The notes below the pieces were generated by a model, which was not told the DNA's origin, did no database searches, and saw only the letters and a list, made by a program, of their open reading frames with translations. A DNA stretch of 64,000 bases, from positions 1 to 64,000 of the forward strand of contig UQFE01000015.1 of NCBI GenBank assembly GCA_900540255.1. The letters are read 5' to 3'. Made by a program: the position numbers and the translations under genes. This document shows positions 57,019-64,000 of the stretch, piece by piece. Numbering within the stretch: position 1 is the first letter of the stretch; every line of letters begins with the position of its first letter. This DNA comes from an uncultured Clostridium sp. (GTDB lineage: Bacteria; Bacillota; Clostridia; Clostridiales; Clostridiaceae).

Positions 57019-57675
57019 TTACTCATTTAAATCTACATAATCACCTTTTGAAGAAAAAATTATCCATTCGCATATATTAGTAACATGATCCCCAACTCTT
57101 TCAAGATATTTAGATGCAAATAATATTTGTGCTCCCTTATTAATAATAGTTTCATTCTTTGCCATATTCTTTAAAATATCATTAAATAATCCTCTATATA
57201 AAATATCTACTTCATCATCCATCTTGCAAATTTCATAAGCTTCTTTTACATTACCTGTAACAAATGCTTCTAATGACCTTTTTATCATCTTCCTTAAAAT
57301 ATCTACCATTTGCCAAACTGGTTCACACTCTTCACCTAAAATATCTAATTCAACCCTTTGAGCAACTTTACAAATATCAACTGCATAATCAGCCATTCTC
57401 TCTAAATCTGTAACTATCTTAGAAGTTGTAAATATCTTTCTTAAATCAGTTGCTACTGGTGATTCCATTGCCATAAACTTTAAGCACTGCTCTTCAATTT
57501 TTTTATTTAATTCATCTACTTCATCATCATTTTCAATTACCTTTTTAGCCAAAACCATATCTTTATTTTTGAAAGCTTCTATACTGTTATATAATTGTTT
57601 TTCAACAAGGCTTCCCATTTCAGCAAGTTCTGAAGTTAAAAGCTGCATTCTCTTTTCTAAAAGATTTCTTGTCAT
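57019..57675 (-). CDS. phoU: Phosphate signalling regulator PhoU
   Basis: PhoU links the Pst transporter to the PhoR kinase and prevents excess phosphate uptake. The 218-residue helical protein has two PhoU repeats (about 15-100 and 115-205), each with an E/D-x(3)-D metal-binding pattern (ENDDEVDELNKKIEEQC near 45; CKMDDEVDILYRGLFNDIL near 152). It ends the operon behind pstB by 85 bp. Confidence 0.97.
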   Translation of the reverse strand: MTRNLLEKRMQLLTSELAEMGSLVEKQLYNSIEAFKNKDMVLAKKVIENDDEVDELNKKIEEQCLKFMAMESPVATDLRKIFTTSKIVTDLERMADYAVDICKVAQRVELDILGEECEPVWQMVDILRKMIKRSLEAFVTGNVKEAYEICKMDDEVDILYRGLFNDILKNMAKNETIINKGAQILFASKYLERVGDHVTNICEWIIFSSKGDYVDLNE

Positions 57676-57760
57676 AATCTCACTCCCTGATTTTAATTTT
57701 AAATTATTAATTCTTAATTATTTTTTGATTATGATATATTTTATTTTTAAAAATTTAATT

Positions 57761-58525
57761 TTATCCAAATCTTCCTGTTATATAATCTTCTGTTCTCTTA
57801 TCTCTTGGTCTGTAAAATATGTCTTCTGTATTTCCATATTCAACAACTTCTCCAGATAAGAAAAATGCAGTCTTATCAGCAATTCTACCTGCTTGTTGCA
57901 TATTATGAGTAACAATTACAACTGTATATTGTTTTTTTAATTCAACCATAAGCTCTTCCATTTTATTAGTAGAAATAGGATCTAATGCTGATGTAGGTTC
58001 ATCCATTAATATTATTTCAGGTGAAACAGCTATAGTTCTAGCTATACATAGTCTTTGTTGTTGACCACCAGAAAGTCCTATTGCTGATTTTTTTAATCTA
58101 TCCTTAACTTCATCAAAAAGAGCTGCTCCCTTTAAACTATTTTCAACTATTTGGTCCAAAGTCCTTTTATCTTTTATTCCATGTATTCTAGGTCCATAAG
58201 CAATATTATCATAAATAGACATAGGAAATGGATTAGGCTTTTGGAATACCATTCCTACCTTTTTTCTAAGGTCTATTTCCTCATAATCCTTATATATATC
58301 CTTCCCATCTATTAATATTTGACCATTTATCTTAACTCCTTCAATTAAATCATTCATTCTATTTAAAGTTCTTAAAAATGTTGATTTACCACACCCTGAA
58401 GGTCCTATTAATGCTGTAACCTTTTTTGCTTCTATATCTATACTAATATTTTTCAGTGCTTTATTTTCACCATAAAACAACTCTAAATTTTTAACCTGAA
58501 TTTCAGATTTGATTATATTTGACAT
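57761..58525 (-). CDS. pstB: Phosphate ABC transporter ATP-binding protein PstB
   Basis: PstB powers phosphate import. The 254 residues carry Walker [10 protein letters not shown] at 41-49, the signature [14 protein letters not shown] near 149, Walker [14 protein letters not shown] and the switch histidine in [10 protein letters not shown]. The [22 protein letters not shown] block is specific for PstB. It follows pstA by 96 bp of AT-rich sequence. Confidence 0.98.
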   Translation of the reverse strand: MSNIIKSEIQVKNLELFYGENKALKNISIDIEAKKVTALIGPSGCGKSTFLRTLNRMNDLIEGVKINGQILIDGKDIYKDYEEIDLRKKVGMVFQKPNPFPMSIYDNIAYGPRIHGIKDKRTLDQIVENSLKGAALFDEVKDRLKKSAIGLSGGQQQRLCIARTIAVSPEIILMDEPTSALDPISTNKMEELMVELKKQYTVVIVTHNMQQAGRIADKTAFFLSGEVVEYGNTEDIFYRPRDKRTEDYITGRFG

Positions 58526-58621
58526 ATTTACACCTCAAAATCCTATGATTTTACTTTACCAAAATAAAGTTATTTATACTAATAACAACTTTTAATTATT
58601 CACTATACTTAATTTTATAAA

Positions 58622-59446
58622 TTAATAATTAGCTTTATTAAATCTCTTGCTTATAAACTTAGCTAATAAATTTAAAATTAAAATCATTACAATTAAAACT
58701 ATTCCTGCTGCAGCTGCTGATGCAATATCACCTTTTTCCTTTGTTTCAAGGAAAGCATGAACTGTTAATGTTCTTGCACTTGACATTATGCTTGTAGGCA
58801 TTTTATAAACTGTACCTGCTGTTAAAAAAAGTGCAGCTGATTCACCAATTACACGCCCCATTGATAATACTACTCCTGAAACAATTCCAGGTACTGCACT
58901 TGGAAGTATTACTTTATATAAAGTTTGAAATCTTGTTGCACCAAGACCAAGGGAAGCTTCCCTATATGATGGAGGAACTACCTTTAACGCTTCTTCTGTT
59001 GTACGGATAATTACAGGTAAAATTATTATTGAAAGTGTTAAAGAACCTGCTATAAGTGAATATCCAAACTTTAAAGTTGTTACAAAAAAAGCTGCTCCAA
59101 ATAATCCATAAACAATTGATGGTATTCCAGATAAAGCTTCTGTTGAATATCTTATTATTTTTACCAATCTTCCTTGCTTAGCATATTCATGTAAATAAAC
59201 TGCTGACAACACACCTATTGGCGTAGCAACAATTAATGATAGTCCAATTGTATATAATGTTGAAACTATAAAAGGTTTAATTCCTCCACCTCCAGATGGC
59301 TTATACTCTCCAAATAAATAATTAAAATTTATAAGCTTATATCCCTTTATAAATATAAATCCAATTATAAAAACTAAAATTCCAACAGTTATTAATGCTG
59401 ATAAATATAATAATACTTTTAAAATAACTTCTTTAAATTTCCTCAT
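58622..59446 (-). CDS. pstA: Phosphate ABC transporter permease PstA
   Basis: PstA forms half of the membrane channel. The 274-residue protein has six membrane helices (first at about 13-33) and the permease loop EALKVVPPSYREASLGLGATRFQTLYKVILPSA near 152-185, which docks on PstB. SGIPSIVYGLFG near 107 is typical for phosphate permeases. It follows pstC by two bases. Confidence 0.97.
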   Translation of the reverse strand: MRKFKEVILKVLLYLSALITVGILVFIIGFIFIKGYKLINFNYLFGEYKPSGGGGIKPFIVSTLYTIGLSLIVATPIGVLSAVYLHEYAKQGRLVKIIRYSTEALSGIPSIVYGLFGAAFFVTTLKFGYSLIAGSLTLSIIILPVIIRTTEEALKVVPPSYREASLGLGATRFQTLYKVILPSAVPGIVSGVVLSMGRVIGESAALFLTAGTVYKMPTSIMSSARTLTVHAFLETKEKGDIASAAAAGIVLIVMILILNLLAKFISKRFNKANY

Positions 59447-59448
59447 GT

Positions 59449-60333
59449 TTACTTACCTTCCTTATTAGAAAGTTTAGAAATAACTAAATTTAATATTAAT
59501 ATAAATGCAAATAATACAACACCTGTTGCAAATAAAAGTTCTTGATGTGCTTCTGTTGCATACCCCATTTCTAATGCTATATTACTTGTAAGTGGCCTTA
59601 CCTTATCAAAGATAGATTTAGGTATTTCAACTGCATTTCCTCCAACTAATATAATTGCCATTGTTTCTCCAATTGCTCTTCCACACCCTAAAACTATAGC
59701 TGCAAGTATACCTGATTTTGCTGCAGGTACAACAACCTTAAAAGTTGTTTCTATATGAGATGCTCCAAGAGCTAAGGAACCCTCTTTATAACTTTTAGGA
59801 ACAGCTCTTATTGCAGTAGTTGAAACTGAAATAATAGTTGGAAGCATCATAACTGCTAAAACTATAATTACTGCTAATAAACTTTGTCCTTGCGGTAAAT
59901 TAAAAGTATTTTGTATCCATGGAACAATTATTGCTAAGCCAAATAATCCATATAATACAGATGGAATTCCTGCTAAAAGCTCAACTGCTGGAATAATAAT
60001 TTTAGAAAGCCAGTTTGGTGCTATTTCTGAAATAAATATTGCCGTTAGTAATCCTATTGGTACTCCTATTATTAAAGCTCCTAATGTGCCATATATAGAA
60101 GCAATTATCATAGGTAATATTCCATACTTTGGGTCATCAGATGTTGGATACCACTGTGTTCCAAAAATAAATTTAGTAAATGATTTTCCTTCTGCAAAAA
60201 ATGGCCTTAACCCTTTATAAAATACAAATCCTATTATTAAAACTAAACTTATTACAGCTATAAGAGCACATATTAAAAATATTACTCTTGTAACTTTGTC
60301 TATTATATATTTGCTTTTATTTTTTTCTACCAT
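59449..60333 (-). CDS. pstC: Phosphate ABC transporter permease PstC
   Basis: PstC is the partner permease. The 294-residue protein has six membrane helices (first at about 14-36) and the docking loop AIRAVPKSYKEGSLALGASHIETTFKVVVPAA near 175-205. LLAGIPSVLYGLFGLA near 120 matches the family. The start codon is 241 bp behind pstS, and repeat R4 fills that gap, so expression of pstC may depend on read-through of the repeat. Confidence 0.97.
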   Translation of the reverse strand: MVEKNKSKYIIDKVTRVIFLICALIAVISLVLIIGFVFYKGLRPFFAEGKSFTKFIFGTQWYPTSDDPKYGILPMIIASIYGTLGALIIGVPIGLLTAIFISEIAPNWLSKIIIPAVELLAGIPSVLYGLFGLAIIVPWIQNTFNLPQGQSLLAVIIVLAVMMLPTIISVSTTAIRAVPKSYKEGSLALGASHIETTFKVVVPAAKSGILAAIVLGCGRAIGETMAIILVGGNAVEIPKSIFDKVRPLTSNIALEMGYATEAHQELLFATGVVLFAFILILNLVISKLSNKEGK

Positions 60334-60349
60334 TTCAGCCCTCCCGATT

Positions 60350-60571
60350 GTAGTTTGTAGTTAGTAGTTTAGGTATAAATTCAACTAATGCTGAATTTTA
60401 AAATATATATTTTCAGGAGCTATCGCACTAAAACTTTTATACACAATATATTGTTTAAAAAAATAAAAATTAATACACTATTAAAAATTAATACACTATA
60501 TTGTAGGATTTATTCTTAATGCAACATCCCCTTCCTTAAATACTAACTCCTAACTTCTAACTACTAACTAA
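60350..60571. repeat. Nested palindromic repeat, copy R4, inside the pst operon
   Basis: Outer arms TAGTTTGTAGTTAGTAGTTT (60351-60370) and TACTAACTCCTAACTTCTAA with CTACTAACTA (60541-60570) are complementary heptad arrays. Inside are AATTCAAC/GCTGAATT, an AAAATATATATTTT palindrome, and the core at 60416-60531, running GGAGCTATCGCACTAAAAC to TTAATGCAACATCCCC. It separates pstS from pstC. Confidence 0.8.
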
Positions 60572-60574
60572 TTT

Positions 60575-61417
60575 TTAGTCTATTGTTATTAGCTTATTAT
60601 CTGATACTATTTGTTGTCCTTCTGAACTTAATATAAAGTCAATTAAATTTTGCCCATTTTGTGTTAAAGTATCTTTTTTAGTTACTAATAAGAAAGGTCT
60701 TGAAATTTTATAATTTCCTTCTTTAACATTTTTAGCAGTTGGTTCTATACCATCAACATTTAAAGCACTAACTGTATCATCAATATATTCAAAAGAAGCA
60801 AATCCAATTGCATTTTTATTTCCTGCAACTGTAGTTTTAACAGACCCACTACCATCTGAAATTGATGCATTTTTAACTAATTCTTCTGATTTATATCCAA
60901 CAATTTCTTGAAATGAATCTCTAGTTCCTGAACCTTCTTCCCTTGAAACAACTACAATTGGTCCATCTTCTCCTCCTAACTCCTTCCAATTTGTTATTTC
61001 ACCTGTATAAACTTTTTTAATTTGTTCTAAAGTTATGTCTTTAACTAAATTACTAGGATTTACTAATAACGCAACTCCATCATATGCTATTGTAGTTCCC
61101 TGTACTGAATCTTTTTCTTCACCTTTTAAATCTCTTGAAGACATTCCTATTTGAGAAACACCTCCCATAACATCTTTGATTCCAGCTCCTGAACCATTTT
61201 GTTGTATTTCTAATATAACATTATTATTTTTTGCCTCATAAACTTCTTGAATACTTTCCATTAATGGTCCTACTGAAGTTGAACCTGAAATTGAAATAGT
61301 TACAGATGAAGAATTTTCTCCCTTTGAAGTTTTATCAGATCCACACCCTGTAAATATTGTTCCAATCATAGCAACTAATACTGCACCAACCATTAATTTT
61401 AACCTTTTACTTCTCAT
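60575..61417 (-). CDS. pstS: Phosphate-binding lipoprotein PstS
   Basis: PstS captures phosphate outside the membrane and hands it to PstC/PstA. The 280 residues begin with a basic and hydrophobic signal and lipobox IFTGC with the lipidated C25. The mature domain has SGSTSVGPLMESI near 44-56, QNGSGAGIKDV near 77 and SREEGSGTRDSFQEI near 160, the phosphate-ligand loops. It is the first gene after the Pho box array. Confidence 0.97.
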   Translation of the reverse strand: MRSKRLKLMVGAVLVAMIGTIFTGCGSDKTSKGENSSSVTISISGSTSVGPLMESIQEVYEAKNNNVILEIQQNGSGAGIKDVMGGVSQIGMSSRDLKGEEKDSVQGTTIAYDGVALLVNPSNLVKDITLEQIKKVYTGEITNWKELGGEDGPIVVVSREEGSGTRDSFQEIVGYKSEELVKNASISDGSGSVKTTVAGNKNAIGFASFEYIDDTVSALNVDGIEPTAKNVKEGNYKISRPFLLVTKKDTLTQNGQNLIDFILSSEGQQIVSDNKLITID

Positions 61418-61495
61418 TTTTATCCCTCCACTTTTATAAATGAATTTTATTCATATACCTTACACAAATAATATTATTCCTCTAAAGTTAAAGTA

Positions 61496-61501
61496 ATATT
61501 A
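61496..61501 (-). promoter_or_regulatory. Possible -10 of the pst promoter
   Basis: TAATAT on the minus strand lies seven bases beyond the last Pho box repeat, where PhoP-activated promoters have their -10. No -35 match is needed in such promoters. Confidence 0.45.
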
Positions 61502-61507
61502 CTAAAT

Positions 61508-61545
61508 TGTTAATTGAAGTTAGATAAATGTTAAGTAAATGTTAA
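61508..61545 (-). promoter_or_regulatory. PhoP-binding Pho box array before pstS
   Basis: On the minus strand four hexamers, TTAACA, TTAACA, CTAACT and TTAACA, follow at a step of 10 to 11 bp (plus-strand positions 61540, 61529, 61518 and 61508). Direct TTAACA-type repeats on one helix face are the known PhoP site of Bacillus. They lie 90 bp before pstS, and phoP-phoR are encoded next door, so phosphate-starvation control is very likely. Confidence 0.8.
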
Positions 61546-61653
61546 ATTACCTTTTTTAACCTTAATCTTAGAAGCTTTATTTTATTTATATCTGCCTTTA
61601 TATTTTCATATAATTTTATTTTAAATTTTTATTATAAATTTTTAGAACAAAAA

Positions 61654-61696
61654 AAAGATAAGCAAAAAATACTTAATATATTTTTAGCTTATCTTT
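61654..61696 (-). terminator. Terminator of phoP-phoR
   Basis: AAAGATAAGC and GCTTATCTTT form a perfect stem with an inner AAAAATA/TATTTTT step, followed on the minus strand by a long T run. It lies about ten bases past the phoR stop codon. Confidence 0.9.
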
Positions 61697-61704
61697 AATA
61701 TTTA

Positions 61705-63384
61705 TTACTTTTTTATTTTAACAGTAAAGGTACTACCTCTTCCTACTTTTGATTTTACACTTATTTCTCCATTAAATAACTTCACAATATGTTTAACAAT
61801 AGCTAATCCAAGTCCAGTTCCCCTAGTTGATCTTGATTTATCAACTCTATAAAACCTTTCAAATATCCTTGGAATATCATTTTTAGGAATACCTATTCCA
61901 TTATCTTTAACTTTAAAAACAAAGTATTGCTCTTCCAAAGTTAAATCAATTTTAACAACTCCATTTTCATTAGAATATTTAATTGCATTTTCAATTAAAT
62001 TAACAGCTAATTGATGAAATTTATCCTTGCTTCCTAAAATTTCACTATTAAAACAATCATTATATTTAATAATAATTGATTTTTTATAAGCCTGACTTTT
62101 TACCATATCTAAAACATTTTCTATAACATCACCTGGATTAAAATATTCACTTTCCATTTTATGAATATTTTCAATATTAGATAAAATTAAAATATCATTT
62201 ATTAAATTAGTTAACCTTTCTGATTCTTTATCAATAATATCTAAAAACTTATTTTTAGTTTCACTATCATCTACATATCTTAAAGTTTCTGAAAATCCTT
62301 TAATAGATGTTAATGGAGTCTTTAATTCATGAGAAACATTAGCAACAAATTCACTTCTCATATTTTCAAGCCTTTTAATATCAGTTATATCTTGAACCGT
62401 AATTACAATTCCAATTGAATTATTTAAATAATTTATAATTGGTGATTTTTTAACCCTAAGCTCTCTTTCAATTGGATGAAATAATTTAATTTCCTTTGTT
62501 CCTATTTCTGGAATTTCTCTAATAAAATTAATTAAGTCATAATCTATTATGCAATCAGATATTTTTTTACCTATATTATCTTCCTTTAAATCAAATAATT
62601 TTTGTGAATAAGAATTAATTAAAATTATATTTTCATTATTATCAATTGCAATTACTCCACTTTCCATACTTTCAAGAATTGCTTCAAGCTTATTTTTCTT
62701 ATCTAAAGAATCTATTATTCTTATTTCAAGTTGATCTGCTATATTATTAAATGTTTGTGCTAAAAAGCCTATTTCATCATAATTATAAATAATAGCTCTT
62801 TTATTTAAATCTCCATTTTCGATTTTAGAAGTAACCTTTTGAAGTTCATTTATTGGATAAACAATTATTTTAACAAGCTTTACTGCAAGAAATAATGATA
62901 AAACAAACACTAATAATATAATTGCAATATAGTATTTTAAAGTCCCTGAAGTAAATACTCTAATACTATTTACTGGAACTGAACTCCTTATAACAGTATT
63001 GTCATCAATTTTAGTTGCAACATAAACCATGCTGGTTGATAAGCTCTCACTATATCTTACACTGCTTCCAGAACCATTTTTAAATGCATCTATAATTTCT
63101 TGTCTATTATTATGATTATCTAACTTAGTAATTTCATTATCAAAAATTACCTCTCCCTCTTTATTAATCACAGTAAATCTAACTAAATTATCTTTAAACT
63201 TATATAGTGATAATAATTTTGAATCTTTATAATCTTCTCTTACCACACACTCATTATATATTGCTAATGTTTCTTTTGCATCTTTAATGGTACTTATATT
63301 AACTAATCCTATAAAACAACTCGTTACAATTACCAATGCAAAAATTACAGTAATAACTACTAAAGTTATAATCTTTTTCTTCAT
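61705..63384 (-). CDS. phoR: Phosphate sensor histidine kinase PhoR
   Basis: PhoR phosphorylates PhoP when phosphate is short. The 559 residues comprise two membrane helices (5-28 and 150-172) with an outer sensor domain between, a HAMP region (about 173-225), a PAS domain (about 230-335), the HisKA region with SHELKTPLTSIKGF (histidine H352) and the ATP-binding domain with NLIENAIKYS, DNGIGIP and GTGLGLAIVK. It follows phoP by three bases. Confidence 0.93.
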   Translation of the reverse strand: MKKKIITLVVITVIFALVIVTSCFIGLVNISTIKDAKETLAIYNECVVREDYKDSKLLSLYKFKDNLVRFTVINKEGEVIFDNEITKLDNHNNRQEIIDAFKNGSGSSVRYSESLSTSMVYVATKIDDNTVIRSSVPVNSIRVFTSGTLKYYIAIILLVFVLSLFLAVKLVKIIVYPINELQKVTSKIENGDLNKRAIIYNYDEIGFLAQTFNNIADQLEIRIIDSLDKKNKLEAILESMESGVIAIDNNENIILINSYSQKLFDLKEDNIGKKISDCIIDYDLINFIREIPEIGTKEIKLFHPIERELRVKKSPIINYLNNSIGIVITVQDITDIKRLENMRSEFVANVSHELKTPLTSIKGFSETLRYVDDSETKNKFLDIIDKESERLTNLINDILILSNIENIHKMESEYFNPGDVIENVLDMVKSQAYKKSIIIKYNDCFNSEILGSKDKFHQLAVNLIENAIKYSNENGVVKIDLTLEEQYFVFKVKDNGIGIPKNDIPRIFERFYRVDKSRSTRGTGLGLAIVKHIVKLFNGEISVKSKVGRGSTFTVKIKK

Positions 63385-63387
63385 AAT

Positions 63388-64000
63388 TTAACAATTTGGA
63401 TTAAATCTATAACCTACTCCTCTTATAGTTTCAATAAATTTAGGATGTTTATCATCATCTTCTACTTTCTTTCTTAAATATCTTATATGAACATCTACAG
63501 TTCTTGTTTCACCTATATATTCATAACCCCATATTTTATCAAGAAGCATATCCCTAGTTAATATTTTCCCTTTATTTTTAATTAAAATTTCAAGTAATTC
63601 AAATTCCTTAAGAGTTAAATCTAGCTTTTTATCTTTAACATGAATTTCCCTTTTTTCAAAGTCTGCTTTTAAGATTCCAAAATCAACTATATTACTTTTA
63701 ATTTCATCCATTGAAAATCTTCTTAAAACAGCTTTAACTCTAGCTAGTAATTCTCTAACAGAAAATGGCTTAGTAATATAATCATCTGCGCCTAATTCTA
63801 AACCTAATATTTTATCAATTTCTTCACTTTTTGCTGTTAACATGATTATGGGAATATTTTTAATTTCTATATTGCTTCTAACTTCCTTACAAACATCATA
63901 CCCATCTTTTCCTGGAATCATTAAATCTAATAAAATTAAGTTTGGCTTTTCTTCAATTGCAATTTTAACTGCATCAATACCATTATTTGCTGTTAATACA
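63388..64000 (-). CDS. phoP: Phosphate response regulator PhoP (start beyond window)
   Basis: The reading frame runs through the window end; its first in-window residues are VLTANNGIDAVKIAIEEKPN, so the true N-terminus is past 64000. The receiver domain shows the phosphorylated aspartate in LLDLMIPGKDG, the threonine in MLTAKSEE and the lysine in DYITKPFSVREL. The C-terminal winged helix (LTLKEFELLEILIKNKG, WGYEYIGETRTVDVHIRYLRKK) is OmpR-type. Placement before phoR and the pst operon supports PhoP over other OmpR regulators. Confidence 0.9.
   Translation of the reverse strand, partial: VLTANNGIDAVKIAIEEKPNLILLDLMIPGKDGYDVCKEVRSNIEIKNIPIIMLTAKSEEIDKILGLELGADDYITKPFSVRELLARVKAVLRRFSMDEIKSNIVDFGILKADFEKREIHVKDKKLDLTLKEFELLEILIKNKGKILTRDMLLDKIWGYEYIGETRTVDVHIRYLRKKVEDDDKHPKFIETIRGVGYRFNPNC

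Overview
The window is a stretch of chromosome from a low-GC, endospore-forming Firmicute, almost certainly a Clostridium sensu stricto (cluster I) species. The codon use is very AT-rich, Shine-Dalgarno sites are strong (GGAGG type), and the gene order follows the core Bacillus/Clostridium housekeeping order. Three sporulation genes are present (spoVM, spoIVA, ylbJ-like). The species cannot be named from this sequence. I see no rRNA or tRNA gene, no phage, no intact insertion sequence and no CRISPR array.

Nearly every gene lies on the minus strand. Going down from position 64000 to 1, transcription runs as follows. phoP-phoR and then pstS-pstC-pstA-pstB-phoU (64000-57019) form a phosphate-starvation module with a PhoP box array in front of pstS. 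Then come a PDZ/radical-SAM (DUF512) gene, der, gpsA, spoIVA, a small PBECR-like putative nuclease gene and ansA. A compact block follows: yicC, remA, gmk, rpoZ, coaBC, priA, def, fmt, a zinc metallopeptidase, rsmB, rlmN, a PP2C phosphatase, the PASTA kinase, rsgA, rpe, thiN and spoVM. rpmB is divergent on the plus strand. Next are the Asp23-family gene, fakA, recG, rsmD, coaD and a coiled-coil gene. Two plus-strand genes (tmcAL, ylbJ) face pta-ackA. Then come yceD, rpmF, plsX, acpP, rnc, an Elp3-like radical SAM gene, a 32-residue membrane peptide gene, smc, ftsY, ylxM, ffh, rpsP, khpA, rimM, trmD, rplS, rbgA, rnhB, comM, dprA, topA, codY and the 5' end of rpsB. yraN is the only gene in the last block that is flipped to the plus strand.

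The genes fall into recognisable working groups: ribosome manufacture and translation (rpsB, rpmB, rpmF, rplS, rpsP, rimM, trmD, rbgA, rsgA, der, rsmB, rlmN, rsmD, fmt, def), protein targeting (ffh, ftsY, ylxM), chromosome maintenance (topA, smc, recG, priA, dprA, rnhB), phospholipid and acetate metabolism (plsX, acpP, fakA, gpsA, pta, ackA), the PASTA kinase/phosphatase signalling pair, spore envelope assembly (SpoVM with SpoIVA), and phosphate uptake.

The unusual content is intergenic. An ORF-less group II intron of the IIC type sits directly behind the khpA terminator (10557-10944). A family of nested palindromic repeats occurs at least four times with a shared core (408-515, 8489-8684, 50598-50739, 60350-60571), and a related compound palindrome lies at 13447-13651. 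One copy sits inside the pst operon. A multibranched structured RNA candidate lies between the PBECR-like gene and ansA (50741-50845). A 44-bp direct repeat pair lies between recG and rsmD. Leader structures precede rpsB and possibly rplS.
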